Shown here: piece by piece, positions 24,991 through 33,278 of the stretch
Position numbering within the stretch: position 1 is the first letter of the stretch
Layout of the letters: each line of letters opens with the position of its first letter
Source of the DNA: an uncultured Bacteroides sp.
GTDB lineage: Bacteria > Bacteroidota > Bacteroidia > Bacteroidales > Bacteroidaceae
Assembly (NCBI GenBank): GCA_900556625.1
Contig: USPQ01000015.1
Location: forward strand, 1 to 46,192
DNA: 46,192 bases
Direction: 5' to 3'
Notes under the pieces: generated by a model
The model's input: only the letters and a program-made list of their open reading frames with translations
Database searches by the model: none
What the model was told of the DNA's origin: nothing
Made by a program: the position numbers and the translations under genes

Positions 24991-27609
24991 CTATTTTCCC
25001 CTGACTATCTTCTTTATATCATTCAACTTGTTCAGCGCTTCAATAGGAGTGAGATTATTTACATCCAAATTTAATATTTCATCGCGAATCTGACAGAGTA
25101 TCGGATCGTCCAACTGGAAGAAACTTAACTGCATACCACCACGGTTCTCGCTTACTTCCGCCAACGGCTTGCCTGCTATTCCCTGCTGGCGATTATCAGA
25201 TTCAAGCTGCTTCAGAATCTCATTCGCACGCTTCACAATGCTTTTCGGCATACCCGCCATTTTTGCTACATGAATACCGAAAGAGTGCTCACTACCACCA
25301 CGTTCCAGTTTACGAAGGAAGATTACCTTATTATCCACCTCTTTCACCGATACATTATAGTTCTTGATACGCTTGAAAGATTTTTCCATTTCATTCAATT
25401 CGTGGTAATGCGTGGCGAATAAAGTACGTGCTTTGGCTTTCGGATGTTCGTGGATATATTCCACAATCGCCCAGGCAATAGAGATGCCATCATACGTAGA
25501 GGTACCACGCCCCAACTCGTCAAATAGTACCAGGCTTCGGGAAGAAACATTGTTCAGAATATCCGCCGCTTCGTTCATCTCCACCATAAAAGTAGATTCA
25601 CCTACGGAGATGTTATCACTTGCTCCCACACGAGTGAATATTTTATCCACCAGCCCGATATGGGCGCTCTCCGCAGGGACAAACGAACCGATTTGAGCCA
25701 ACAGCGTAATCAATGCCGTCTGACGCAAAAGCGCTGACTTACCCGCCATATTGGGACCGGTTATTATGATGATCTGCTGCGTACTACTGTCCAACATCAC
25801 ATTATTGGCAATATATTTCTCTCCTATCGGAAGCTGTTTCTCAATTACCGGGTGACGGCCCTGACGAATATCCAATACGTCGTTATCCTCAATAACCGGA
25901 CGGATGTAGTTATTCTCACGCGCCACATTAGCGAAAGACAACAGACAGTCCAACCGGGCAATCTGATTGGCGTTAACCTGTATCTGGGGGATAAACTCCG
26001 TCAATGCCTGTACCAAATTCGTATATAACTGCGTTTCCAGCACAAGAATCTTATCTTCGGCACCAAGAATTTTTTCTTCGTACTCTTTCAGTTCCTGTGT
26101 AATATAACGTTCCGCATTTACCAACGTCTGCTTGCGAATCCACTCTTTAGGGACCTTGTCCTTATGAACATTACGAACCTCGATATAATAGCCGAATACA
26201 TTATTATAAGCCACTTTCAAACTCGGAATACCCGTTTCTTCGCTTTCCCGCTGCTGTATCTGAAGCAGATAGTCTTTTCCCGAATACGAAATCCGGCGCA
26301 ATTCGTCCAAATCCGCATTCACACCGTCTTTAATCACTCCGCCCTTATTTATCAACAAAGGAGGATCATTATTAATTTCCCGGGCAATCCGGTCACGAAT
26401 AGAAACACAAAGATTCAACCGCTCACCAATACGGTTCAGACTTGCATTATCCGCTTCAAGACAAGCCTGTTTGATCGGTTCGATAGCCTGCAAAGCCACT
26501 TTCAGCTGAACCACTTCACGCGGTGACACACGTCCCACAGCCACTTTGGAGATGATACGCTCCAAATCACCGACAAGATGCAACTGTTCTTCGATCAACT
26601 CCTTAAAGTCCGGTTGACGGAAGAAATACTCCACCACATTCAGACGCTCATTGATCGGTTTCTCGTCCTTCAATGGAAAAACTATCCAACGTTTCAACAG
26701 ACGTGCTCCCATTGGGCTGATCGTCCTGTCAATCACATTGAGCAGACTGCTTCCTCCATCGTTCATGCTGCCAATCAATTCGAGGCTGCGCACCGTGAAT
26801 TTATCCAGCCGGACATATTTATCCTCCTCAATACGAGCCAATGAAGTAATATGCCCGATTTGAGTATGCTGTGTCATTGTCAGGTATTGAAGAATAGCCC
26901 CCGAAGCAATAATACCGTTTTTCAAATGCTCTACTCCGAATCCTTTCAGATTCTTTGTTTCAAAATGCTTCAGAAGTTTTTCGCGGGCAGTAGTTTCCGT
27001 AAACACCCAGTCGTCCAGTTCGAAAGTGAAGAATTTACTACCGAAATTGCCTTCAAACATAAGGCGCTTGCCACGTTCAAAAAGAATTTCTTTCGGGCCG
27101 AAGTTATTCAACAGTTTGTCTATATAGTCGAAAGGTCCTTCGGCAGTCAGAAATTCACCGGTAGATATGTCGAGGAAAGCAACCCCGCAGGAAGCCTTTC
27201 CGAAATGTACGGCGGCCAGGAAGTTGTTTTCCTTATAGTTTAATATATTATCATTGATAGAGACACCGGGAGTCACCAATTCGGTAATGCCGCGCTTCAC
27301 CAGTTTCTTGGTCATTTTCGGGTCTTCCAACTGGTCGCAGATAGCCACCCGTTTTCCGGCACGAACCAATTTCGGAAGATAAGTATCGAGCGCATGATGA
27401 GGAAATCCCGCCATTTCAATCGTCTTTCCTTTTCCGTTAGCACGTTTTGTCAGTGTGATTCCTAATATTTCGGCTGCAACAATGGCGTCCGTAGAGTATG
27501 TTTCATAAAAGTCACCGCAACGAAACAGCATTACCGCATCCGGATGTTTCGCCTTCAAATCCAGAAACTGTTTCATCATGGGGGTGAGCACGATTTCTTC
27601 TTCGTTCAC
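24991..27609 (-). CDS. mutS: DNA mismatch repair protein MutS
   Basis: MutS recognises mismatches and recruits MutL. The start is set at GTG 27609 (872 aa, VNEEEIVLTPMMKQF), because AGGAG lies 6 bases before it and a good promoter sits at 27659-27689, downstream of the in-frame ATG at 27714, which therefore cannot begin the message from that promoter. Domains in order are the mismatch-binding domain with the phenylalanine wedge (CGDFYET), connector, lever and clamp, then the ATPase with Walker A GPNMAGKSALLR, the signature SVGESTFMVEM and Walker B DELGRGTSTYDG. Ala follows GKS where Thr is common; the P-loop pattern is still satisfied. A C-terminal tail ends in a short helical region. Confidence 0.95.
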   Translation of the reverse strand: MNEEEIVLTPMMKQFLDLKAKHPDAVMLFRCGDFYETYSTDAIVAAEILGITLTKRANGKGKTIEMAGFPHHALDTYLPKLVRAGKRVAICDQLEDPKMTKKLVKRGITELVTPGVSINDNILNYKENNFLAAVHFGKASCGVAFLDISTGEFLTAEGPFDYIDKLLNNFGPKEILFERGKRLMFEGNFGSKFFTFELDDWVFTETTAREKLLKHFETKNLKGFGVEHLKNGIIASGAILQYLTMTQHTQIGHITSLARIEEDKYVRLDKFTVRSLELIGSMNDGGSSLLNVIDRTISPMGARLLKRWIVFPLKDEKPINERLNVVEYFFRQPDFKELIEEQLHLVGDLERIISKVAVGRVSPREVVQLKVALQAIEPIKQACLEADNASLNRIGERLNLCVSIRDRIAREINNDPPLLINKGGVIKDGVNADLDELRRISYSGKDYLLQIQQRESEETGIPSLKVAYNNVFGYYIEVRNVHKDKVPKEWIRKQTLVNAERYITQELKEYEEKILGAEDKILVLETQLYTNLVQALTEFIPQIQVNANQIARLDCLLSFANVARENNYIRPVIEDNDVLDIRQGRHPVIEKQLPIGEKYIANNVMLDSSTQQIIIITGPNMAGKSALLRQTALITLLAQIGSFVPAESAHIGLVDKIFTRVGASDNISVGESTFMVEMNEAADILNNVSSRSLVLFDELGRGTSTYDGISIAWAIVEYIHEHPKAKARTLFATHYHELNEMEKSFKRIKNYNVSVKEVDNKVIFLRKLERGGSEHSFGIHVAKMAGMPKSIVKRANEILKQLESDNRQQGIAGKPLAEVSENRGGMQLSFFQLDDPILCQIRDEILNLDVNNLTPIEALNKLNDIKKIVRGK

Positions 27610-27658
27610 GGTTCTCTCCTTTTCTTTTTTTATTGAGTATATACTGTGATTATCGGAA

Positions 27659-27689
27659 CAAAGATAACGGTTTTTCGGCAGAGAATCAA
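27659..27689 (-). promoter_or_regulatory. Promoter of mutS
   Basis: TTG (27687-27689) and TATCTTTG (27659-27666) on the minus strand are separated by 20 bases. Transcription would begin near 27652, supporting the GTG start at 27609. Confidence 0.7.
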
Positions 27690-27814
27690 CGGAATCCACC
27701 GATTCAATTATCAAAATTAGTGTTGCATACCTTTAAAAAAGAACGGAGTTTTTCTTAACAAACAGGAGAAAACTATTAAAACGTGTTATAAAACATAGTA
27801 TTTTACTTGGATAA

Positions 27815-27845
27815 TTTGCTAATTTCCCAAGAGTCCGTATCTTTG
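27815..27845 (+). promoter_or_regulatory. Promoter of the short RNA element, copy 2
   Basis: TTTG (27815-27818) and TATCTTTG (27838-27845) have a 19-base spacer. The start point would be near 27852, just before the repeated sequence. It is divergent from the mutS promoter. Confidence 0.7.
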
Positions 27846-27851
27846 CAATGT

Positions 27852-27913
27852 GTTTTTCATAGTATTAGATTTAAGGTTAACAAAGGTTGGAGCAAGGCGT
27901 TGCTCCTTTTTTT
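27852..27913 (+). ncRNA. Short terminated RNA of about 62 nt, copy 2 of the repeat
   Basis: A consensus promoter is followed within about 60 bases by a perfect 7-bp terminator stem (GGAGCAA/TTGCTCC, loop GGCG) and seven T. The 60 bases at 27857-27916 repeat 1-60 with one change in the loop. The 5' part (about 35 nt, AT-rich and little structured) is fully conserved between the copies. No open frame on the + strand belongs to it and the next gene (GH2) converges on it. It could be a small regulatory RNA or a decoy. I cannot assign it to a named RNA family. Confidence 0.6.
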
Positions 27914-27923
27914 ATGTCCATAA

Positions 27924-27943
27924 GCCGGGTTTTACCACCCGGC
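27924..27943 (-). terminator. Hairpin over the stop codon of the GH2 gene
   Basis: GCCGGGT (27924-27930) pairs with ACCCGGC (27937-27943), loop of 6. Read on the minus strand it is followed by only a short T stretch, so it is a weak terminator candidate at the end of the PUL. Confidence 0.4.
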
Positions 27944-30043
27944 ATGTTCATTTTTGTTTTCGTGCGCATCCGCATCACGTTTCTTTTCACTCTGATAATC
28001 CCATTCGATCTCGTCAACGTATTCTTTTCCATTATATACCGCAACAGCCTTGATTTTGTTTTTTCCTTTTTCAAGTGTCACCTGGTCGAAGATATAATGT
28101 ACATCCGTATATCCCTTACGAATGCCTGTCAGTTCTTTGCCGTTCAAGTAAACTTTGGGAGTTCCGATATTTGAATAAACAGTGACGGAAGTCTGCTTCC
28201 GTTCGCGGTCCGTGTTACGTCGTTGCGTCAGATAGAGTACGGGAGACTTGCTCCAGTTCGCTTTATACCAGTAGTAAGAGTCCTTTTTTATTTTCCGGTC
28301 GAAGGTCATCAGCCCTTTCAGGTTCCGGGCAGGCACACCGCCACGGCTCCACATAGGCACGGCAAAGTCGAACATATTCCATAGATAAGAAGCAATAATA
28401 TAGGGATGCTCAGCTATCACACTCCACTGATATTCATGCGTCTTGGTCTGGAAAGTTTCCGGATAGTAAGGCTTTCCCCAGTTCAACGCATCGCCCAGAT
28501 ACTCCGTCTGATGGTCAAGGTTGGCATCGGCTCCATATTCGGTCAACATCAATTTCTGCCAGGGATAGTCTTTTTCGAGTCCTTCCACCCACGGTTTGAT
28601 GTCCTGCACTTTCTTTTCGTACCAGCCGAAATAACGGTTCATGCCTTGTATATCTGTATTCTGATTCACCGGATGATTGGCATGACCGTAACCGTTCACG
28701 GCAACCGTGTAGCGGTCAGGATCTTCCGTCTTCGCCAGATCGTGAAGAGATTGAGTCAATGACGCTGTGTATTCGTGAGGCTGATAAACCTCATTGTGCA
28801 ACCCCCACACATAAATGGAGGGATGATTGAAACTCTGACGAATCAGTTCGCGGAGTTGTGTCTGCGCATTCTCCGATTCGTAGCCTGTCACCCGGTTGAC
28901 AAAGGGGATTTCCGCCCAGATAATCAAGCCCAATGTATCACAACGCGAATAAAGATATTCCGACTGCTGATAATGAGCAAAACGCACGGTCGTGGCACCG
29001 ACATCCATAATTTGAGCCAGGTCAAAATCATGTTCACGGTTGGTCAGCGCACTCCCCAGGCCCCACCAGTCCTGATGACGGGTAACACCATACATCGGAT
29101 ATTTCTCTCCATTAAGATAGAAACCTTTTCCGGCAACAATTTCGTAATGACGAACACCCAAAGGCTGCGTGACCTCGTCAATCACCTCACCATTTGCCAA
29201 CAGACAGGAGACTACTTTGTAAAGATAAGGGTCCTCCCTACCTTGCCAGAGATGAGGATTCTTTAGTTTGAATGTTGATACATAGCTTTGCGTTCCTTGC
29301 GGAGTCAACTCAAGCGGCAGACGTTGGGAAACCACCTTTTTCCCTTCCTGCGTATAAATACTGTTCTCCAGAACAAGCTGCGCAGGAGCCAGACTACCAT
29401 TATCCAGCTTTACTTTAACAGTTATATCCGCCGAACGTCTTGATACATTCTTCTGAGTGATGTACACACCGGGAGAGGCGCAATCGGTCACTGTGATATT
29501 ATTCTGCTCCGTAGTAATCAACCATACGGGACGGTAAATACCGCCATACACCCCAAACAAACTGTGATTGACAGGAATCACATCGGGACGGGCCGTATTG
29601 TCAGCCTTCACGATAATCTCGTTCTCAGCCCCCAGTTTCAAGGCAGTGCCTATCTCGAAAGCGAAGGCACTATACCCGCCTTTATGCGTTCCCACCAACT
29701 TTCCGTTGACATAGACTTCTGTGCAAGCCCCTACTCCTTCAAAACGCAAGAATACACGTTTACCCGCCAACTCATTTCCGAAAAACTGTTTCTTTCTGTA
29801 ATAACCTACACCTTCGTAGAATGCATCAGCTTTCACTTGCATATCTTTCGCATTCCAGGTATGGGGAATTGTCACTTCCTCCCACTTGCCGTCCCATTGT
29901 GCGGAAGCACGCATAGGGTCCGTAGAAAACGGCCCTTTCTTAAATTGCCAGCCGGTATTGAAAGAAATGACATCACGTGCGGACGTATCATTCATAACTG
30001 CTCCCAATAACAGGAGCAGAAATACAATCATATTTTTTACCAT
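27932..30043 (-). CDS. Glycoside hydrolase family 2 (beta-galactosidase/beta-glucuronidase type)
   Basis: The 703-aa exo-glycosidase has a signal peptide (about 1-22), a jelly-roll sugar-binding domain (25-190), an Ig-like domain (190-295), the TIM barrel (about 300-590) and a C-terminal DUF4982-like domain (about 615-690). The acid/base is Glu418 in WGLHNE and the nucleophile is Glu502 in LMLTEYGAD. GH2 specificity (galactose, glucuronic acid, mannose and others) cannot be fixed from these motifs. It starts 18 bases after the GH105 gene and is last in the PUL, so it probably trims the oligosaccharides imported by the SusC/D pair in the periplasm. Confidence 0.92.
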   Translation of the reverse strand: MVKNMIVFLLLLLGAVMNDTSARDVISFNTGWQFKKGPFSTDPMRASAQWDGKWEEVTIPHTWNAKDMQVKADAFYEGVGYYRKKQFFGNELAGKRVFLRFEGVGACTEVYVNGKLVGTHKGGYSAFAFEIGTALKLGAENEIIVKADNTARPDVIPVNHSLFGVYGGIYRPVWLITTEQNNITVTDCASPGVYITQKNVSRRSADITVKVKLDNGSLAPAQLVLENSIYTQEGKKVVSQRLPLELTPQGTQSYVSTFKLKNPHLWQGREDPYLYKVVSCLLANGEVIDEVTQPLGVRHYEIVAGKGFYLNGEKYPMYGVTRHQDWWGLGSALTNREHDFDLAQIMDVGATTVRFAHYQQSEYLYSRCDTLGLIIWAEIPFVNRVTGYESENAQTQLRELIRQSFNHPSIYVWGLHNEVYQPHEYTASLTQSLHDLAKTEDPDRYTVAVNGYGHANHPVNQNTDIQGMNRYFGWYEKKVQDIKPWVEGLEKDYPWQKLMLTEYGADANLDHQTEYLGDALNWGKPYYPETFQTKTHEYQWSVIAEHPYIIASYLWNMFDFAVPMWSRGGVPARNLKGLMTFDRKIKKDSYYWYKANWSKSPVLYLTQRRNTDRERKQTSVTVYSNIGTPKVYLNGKELTGIRKGYTDVHYIFDQVTLEKGKNKIKAVAVYNGKEYVDEIEWDYQSEKKRDADAHENKNEHAGW

Positions 30044-30061
30044 TAGATTATGAGTTCTTGT

Positions 30062-31180
30062 TTATCTGGCCATTTTATAAATCTCACATCCGCCCATTAA
30101 AAAAGCACCCACGCCATATACTTCAGTCATATTCCGCGTCACCTTCTTCGGATCGGCCCCGATAGGCTGTACATAACCTAATTTACCGTCTGCATCGACA
30201 GCAGAAACCTGTGCATTCCAGCCTTTTACCAGTATAGGAAGGAAAGTATCCTTGTCCAGCAGTCCCTCGTTGATTCCGTAAGCCAAAGCATAGACAATAA
30301 ACGTGGTACAGCTTGTTTCGGGTGACGGGTAAGAAGCCGGATCGAGCAGACTTGCATGCCAGAATCCGTCCGCATTCTGCAATTTAGCGACACGGGTACA
30401 GAGCTTCACGAACAGTTCTTCGTAAAACTTCCGGTTCTTGTCCTTTGCAGGCAGTTCTTTCAATATCTCCGCCAGCCCGCCGAGCACCCAGCCGTTGCCG
30501 CGTCCCCAGAAAACCTTCCGGCCGTTGGCCTCGCGTTGGTCAAAATACCGCCAGTCGCGATAGAAAAGATTCTCTTCCTTGTCGAAAAGGTGGTCATACG
30601 TAGCTTTGTATTCGCGGTTCATGAATTTGATATACTTTTTATCACCCGTCAGGACGTATAATTTAGTGTAGACCGGAGGAGCCATAAAGAGGGCGTCACA
30701 CCAAGTCCAGCGTTCCAGTGTCTCAGGTTTGCGATAATCCAGCTTGAAATCGTCCGTCGGCGGGTTCTTCATCACCCAATCCGTGCGGGCAATGGTAGGA
30801 TTGAGCATATATTTGTTCTTATATTTCCGGTAAAGGTCGATAAAGAGTTGTGAAACAGCGATGTCGTCGGCATGATACATCCGCTTGTCCGGCTGCCAGC
30901 CGTTACGGCTTCCGATACGGGTGAGCCATTTAAAATAATCCTTGTTACCGTCTTCACGTTCCGCCAATTCCGCCCAGTCGAGCATACCGACATATAGTAC
31001 GGCGTTTGTCCAGCTCAGGTCACCATGTTCGGCGCCCTTGTTGGGGTTGGCTATTTGCCAGTCGGCAACTTTCTTCATCGTTTCTTTTATTTCCGCTTTA
31101 CGGAAAGGAATGTTTTGTGCTTGCACGGTGAGGGTAGACAGCAGCACTGCTACGACCCCGATTTTTGTTCTTAGATTCAT
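30062..31180 (-). CDS. GH105 unsaturated rhamnogalacturonyl/glucuronyl hydrolase (YteR-like)
   Basis: GH105 enzymes hydrate the double bond of 4,5-unsaturated uronic acids left by polysaccharide lyases and release the sugar. The start is placed at MNLRTKIG (372 aa), which begins a clear signal peptide ending VQAQ; 26 further codons upstream are in frame but do not look like a signal. The alpha/alpha barrel carries WTWCDALFMAPP (Asp162, equivalent to the catalytic Asp of YteR) and the conserved GRGNGWVLGG (226-235). It probably acts in the periplasm on oligosaccharides. It lies 18 bases before the GH2 gene and 228 bases after susD. Confidence 0.92.
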   Translation of the reverse strand: MNLRTKIGVVAVLLSTLTVQAQNIPFRKAEIKETMKKVADWQIANPNKGAEHGDLSWTNAVLYVGMLDWAELAEREDGNKDYFKWLTRIGSRNGWQPDKRMYHADDIAVSQLFIDLYRKYKNKYMLNPTIARTDWVMKNPPTDDFKLDYRKPETLERWTWCDALFMAPPVYTKLYVLTGDKKYIKFMNREYKATYDHLFDKEENLFYRDWRYFDQREANGRKVFWGRGNGWVLGGLAEILKELPAKDKNRKFYEELFVKLCTRVAKLQNADGFWHASLLDPASYPSPETSCTTFIVYALAYGINEGLLDKDTFLPILVKGWNAQVSAVDADGKLGYVQPIGADPKKVTRNMTEVYGVGAFLMGGCEIYKMAR

Positions 31181-31244
31181 TCGTTTATCGTTTAAAAAAT
31201 TATGAAAGTTCGGTAGTTTTTTGGTTCCAATACCCGACAAAGTA

Positions 31245-31252
31245 CAAATATA
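31245..31252 (-). promoter_or_regulatory. Candidate internal -7 element before the GH105 gene
   Basis: The minus strand reads TATATTTG, about 65 bases upstream of the GH105 start. No good -33 is visible. It would let GH105-GH2 be expressed apart from susCD. Confidence 0.4.
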
Positions 31253-31290
31253 CGCCAAATATCGGATATAATTGAGGGATTTATTGGAAA

Positions 31291-31399
31291 TATATATCCA
31301 CCATGGTGAATATATAGATTCAACATATTGGGCATATATGCCCAGCGTGGTGGATATATATGCCCAATAAACAGGAAGTTAATGGTACGTTATACCATT
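31291..31399. repeat. Mosaic of interlocking palindromes between susD and GH105
   Basis: Four overlapping inverted repeats are visible. (1) 31291-31316 is a 26-bp palindrome with one mismatched pair. (2) 31329-31344 (TGGGCATATATGCCCA) is a perfect 16-bp palindrome. (3) 31291-31303 (TATATATCCACCA) is the perfect reverse complement of 31348-31360. (4) 31327-31339 pairs perfectly with 31356-31368 (ATATATGCCCAAT). A further 7-bp hairpin joins 31381-31387 and 31393-31399. The block at 31348-31368 is thus a fusion of one arm from each palindrome, so the RNA could adopt mutually exclusive folds. No T-tract follows on the minus strand. Confidence 0.75.
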
Positions 31400-31408
31400 A
31401 AGAAAACG

Positions 31409-33265
31409 TTACTTGCTGAAGTCAATGTCCAACGGCTCGATATTGTTTTCCGAACCGGCATATCCCGGTGTCTGATTGATATGTCCCTGCACATTTGTCG
31501 AAATAGCATTCAATGCAATCGGCCACAATACATTGTGGGGAGCAATGGTATATTCATTTCCAATCGGCGTTTTCACCCCTTTGTTATAGAAATCCGTTAC
31601 ATCCATAATGTGGTCGTAGAAGAAGTTTTTCTCGGAGAAATTATCCATACGGTAGGTACGTCCCTTATCGTCCGCCTTGCCGGTTTTAGCATAGATAAAT
31701 GCGATACGGGTCAACTCCGTCTTACGCGGTTCTTCGTAATACAGTTCGCGGGCACGTTCGTCCAGAATCGTACGGATAGTCATCTGGTCAGCATCAAGTT
31801 CATCGGCTCCCGCTCTGCGGCGTACCTTGTTCACGTCATCGGCAGCTTTCTGGAGGCTGGTTGCATCACCCTTCCAAATGTATGCCTCAGCACGTAACAG
31901 ATACGTTTCGGCAATACGGAAAATATACCAGTCGGCCCAACCACCGCGCCACCATTTATCTTTCTGGTCGGCAACGTTGGTCTTATAATGCGGCCACCCC
32001 ACCCAGTCACGAATTGTATCGTTTACCAGGATGTTTCCTTTATCGTCTTTAAAGCGAACCGGTTGTCCGTACCATTCCGTACCTTTGAGCTCAGGATTAT
32101 TGTAGGTCAGGTCGGTCATTTCTATCCAGTTGCCCGGAGCATGACGAAGATCTGTGTCATCCAGTGTCCAGATCATGTGCGTATGATACCAGGTAGAACG
32201 TGCTGTACATACTCCACGACCATATTGCTCAAGATAGGGATTTTTCTTTGCATCGTTATCGGTAAATCCGTTTTTGCCGTCGGGAGTTTTAATCTCGCCG
32301 TCTTTTGCAAACCAGGGAAGCACCTGCCGTTTGATTTCCAGTCCGGCTGCCGAACGAATATCCTCACCGGCATCATAACGGTCGAGCACCATGTAAAGTA
32401 CTTCTTTGTTTTCAGGCAAGGATTTATTCTCAGACTGATGCAAGTCCCAAATCACATTCTTGGTAGCGTCATTCTTGTCAACACCGAAACGCTCTGTCAT
32501 TAGATAGTGCACTCCGTCATTAATGACGTTATTGGCTGATTCGATTGCATCGTCAAATTCGCCCAATGCAAGATTGATCTTTGTCAGTAAGTGATAAGCC
32601 GCAGCCTGAGTCACCATACCGATATAAACGTTGTTTTTCAGATAAGGAGCCGTACGGTCCAAATCGTTTTTCAGATACCGCAAGATTGCTTCACGCTTCG
32701 TTGAATAAAAATCATAACGTGGCCCAGTGATTTCTTCTGTGATGAACGGTATATCCCCATACTGATTCACCAGACGGTAATAACGATAAGCACGATGGAA
32801 ACATGCCAATCCTTCAATTTCCTTACGTTGGTCTTCATTGTCAAACTCTGCCGTTTCCGAACGGGTCAGCAATGTATTGGCGTCTTTAATACCTTTATAC
32901 AGATAGGTCCAATAGTTATTAATCTGACTTGCATTTCCTGTCAGAGAAGCACTGGGAGTAATCTGTCGAACAAGATCCTGTGGAGAGTTTGCCGCGTCAG
33001 TACGTCCGTTGACACTTATATCCGAAAAGAAATATTCGGAAAGGATACAAGGGTCCATAGAGCCTCCTGTGGGATAAAAATCAAAGTAACGGACGTCACG
33101 GTTCAACATATCCGTTCCGGTCTTCAGGCCGTTGTAATCCGTAAAAGAAATCTCCGGCGTATAGAATGAAAGTGGCTTCGGGTCCAGCCAATCCGAACAA
33201 CTACTTGCTAATACAGCTACTCCAATCATGCAGGCAATGCCTGTTTTCTTATTATTTAGTTTCAT
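31409..33265 (-). CDS. SusD-like (RagB/SusD) outer-membrane glycan-binding lipoprotein
   Basis: SusD-like proteins sit on the cell surface as a lid on the SusC channel and capture oligosaccharides. The 618-aa protein has a lipoprotein signal with lipobox ASSC (Cys23), the typical early CSDWLDPKP segment, TPR-like helical repeats (AYHLLTKINLALGEFDDAI region near 225) and the C-terminal SusD domain ending with LWPIALNAI near the terminus. Many tryptophans and tyrosines in the middle could form the sugar platform. It lies 13 bases after the SusC gene, in the standard order. Confidence 0.95.
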   Translation of the reverse strand: MKLNNKKTGIACMIGVAVLASSCSDWLDPKPLSFYTPEISFTDYNGLKTGTDMLNRDVRYFDFYPTGGSMDPCILSEYFFSDISVNGRTDAANSPQDLVRQITPSASLTGNASQINNYWTYLYKGIKDANTLLTRSETAEFDNEDQRKEIEGLACFHRAYRYYRLVNQYGDIPFITEEITGPRYDFYSTKREAILRYLKNDLDRTAPYLKNNVYIGMVTQAAAYHLLTKINLALGEFDDAIESANNVINDGVHYLMTERFGVDKNDATKNVIWDLHQSENKSLPENKEVLYMVLDRYDAGEDIRSAAGLEIKRQVLPWFAKDGEIKTPDGKNGFTDNDAKKNPYLEQYGRGVCTARSTWYHTHMIWTLDDTDLRHAPGNWIEMTDLTYNNPELKGTEWYGQPVRFKDDKGNILVNDTIRDWVGWPHYKTNVADQKDKWWRGGWADWYIFRIAETYLLRAEAYIWKGDATSLQKAADDVNKVRRRAGADELDADQMTIRTILDERARELYYEEPRKTELTRIAFIYAKTGKADDKGRTYRMDNFSEKNFFYDHIMDVTDFYNKGVKTPIGNEYTIAPHNVLWPIALNAISTNVQGHINQTPGYAGSENNIEPLDIDFSK

Positions 33266-33278
33266 CAGTCTGTAGATA

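Noticed and set aside
27612..27714. N-terminal extension of mutS from the ATG at 27714
   Set aside because: The mutS promoter lies within this stretch, and the GTG at 27609 has a good ribosome binding site. The extra residues do not resemble MutS.
1..27916. A composite mobile element bounded by the two 60-base repeats
   Set aside because: The segment between them holds core housekeeping genes (rnr, cysK, ychF, lgt, mutS) and no transposase or integrase. The repeats are direct and contain a terminator, so they look like RNA genes, not insertion sequence ends.
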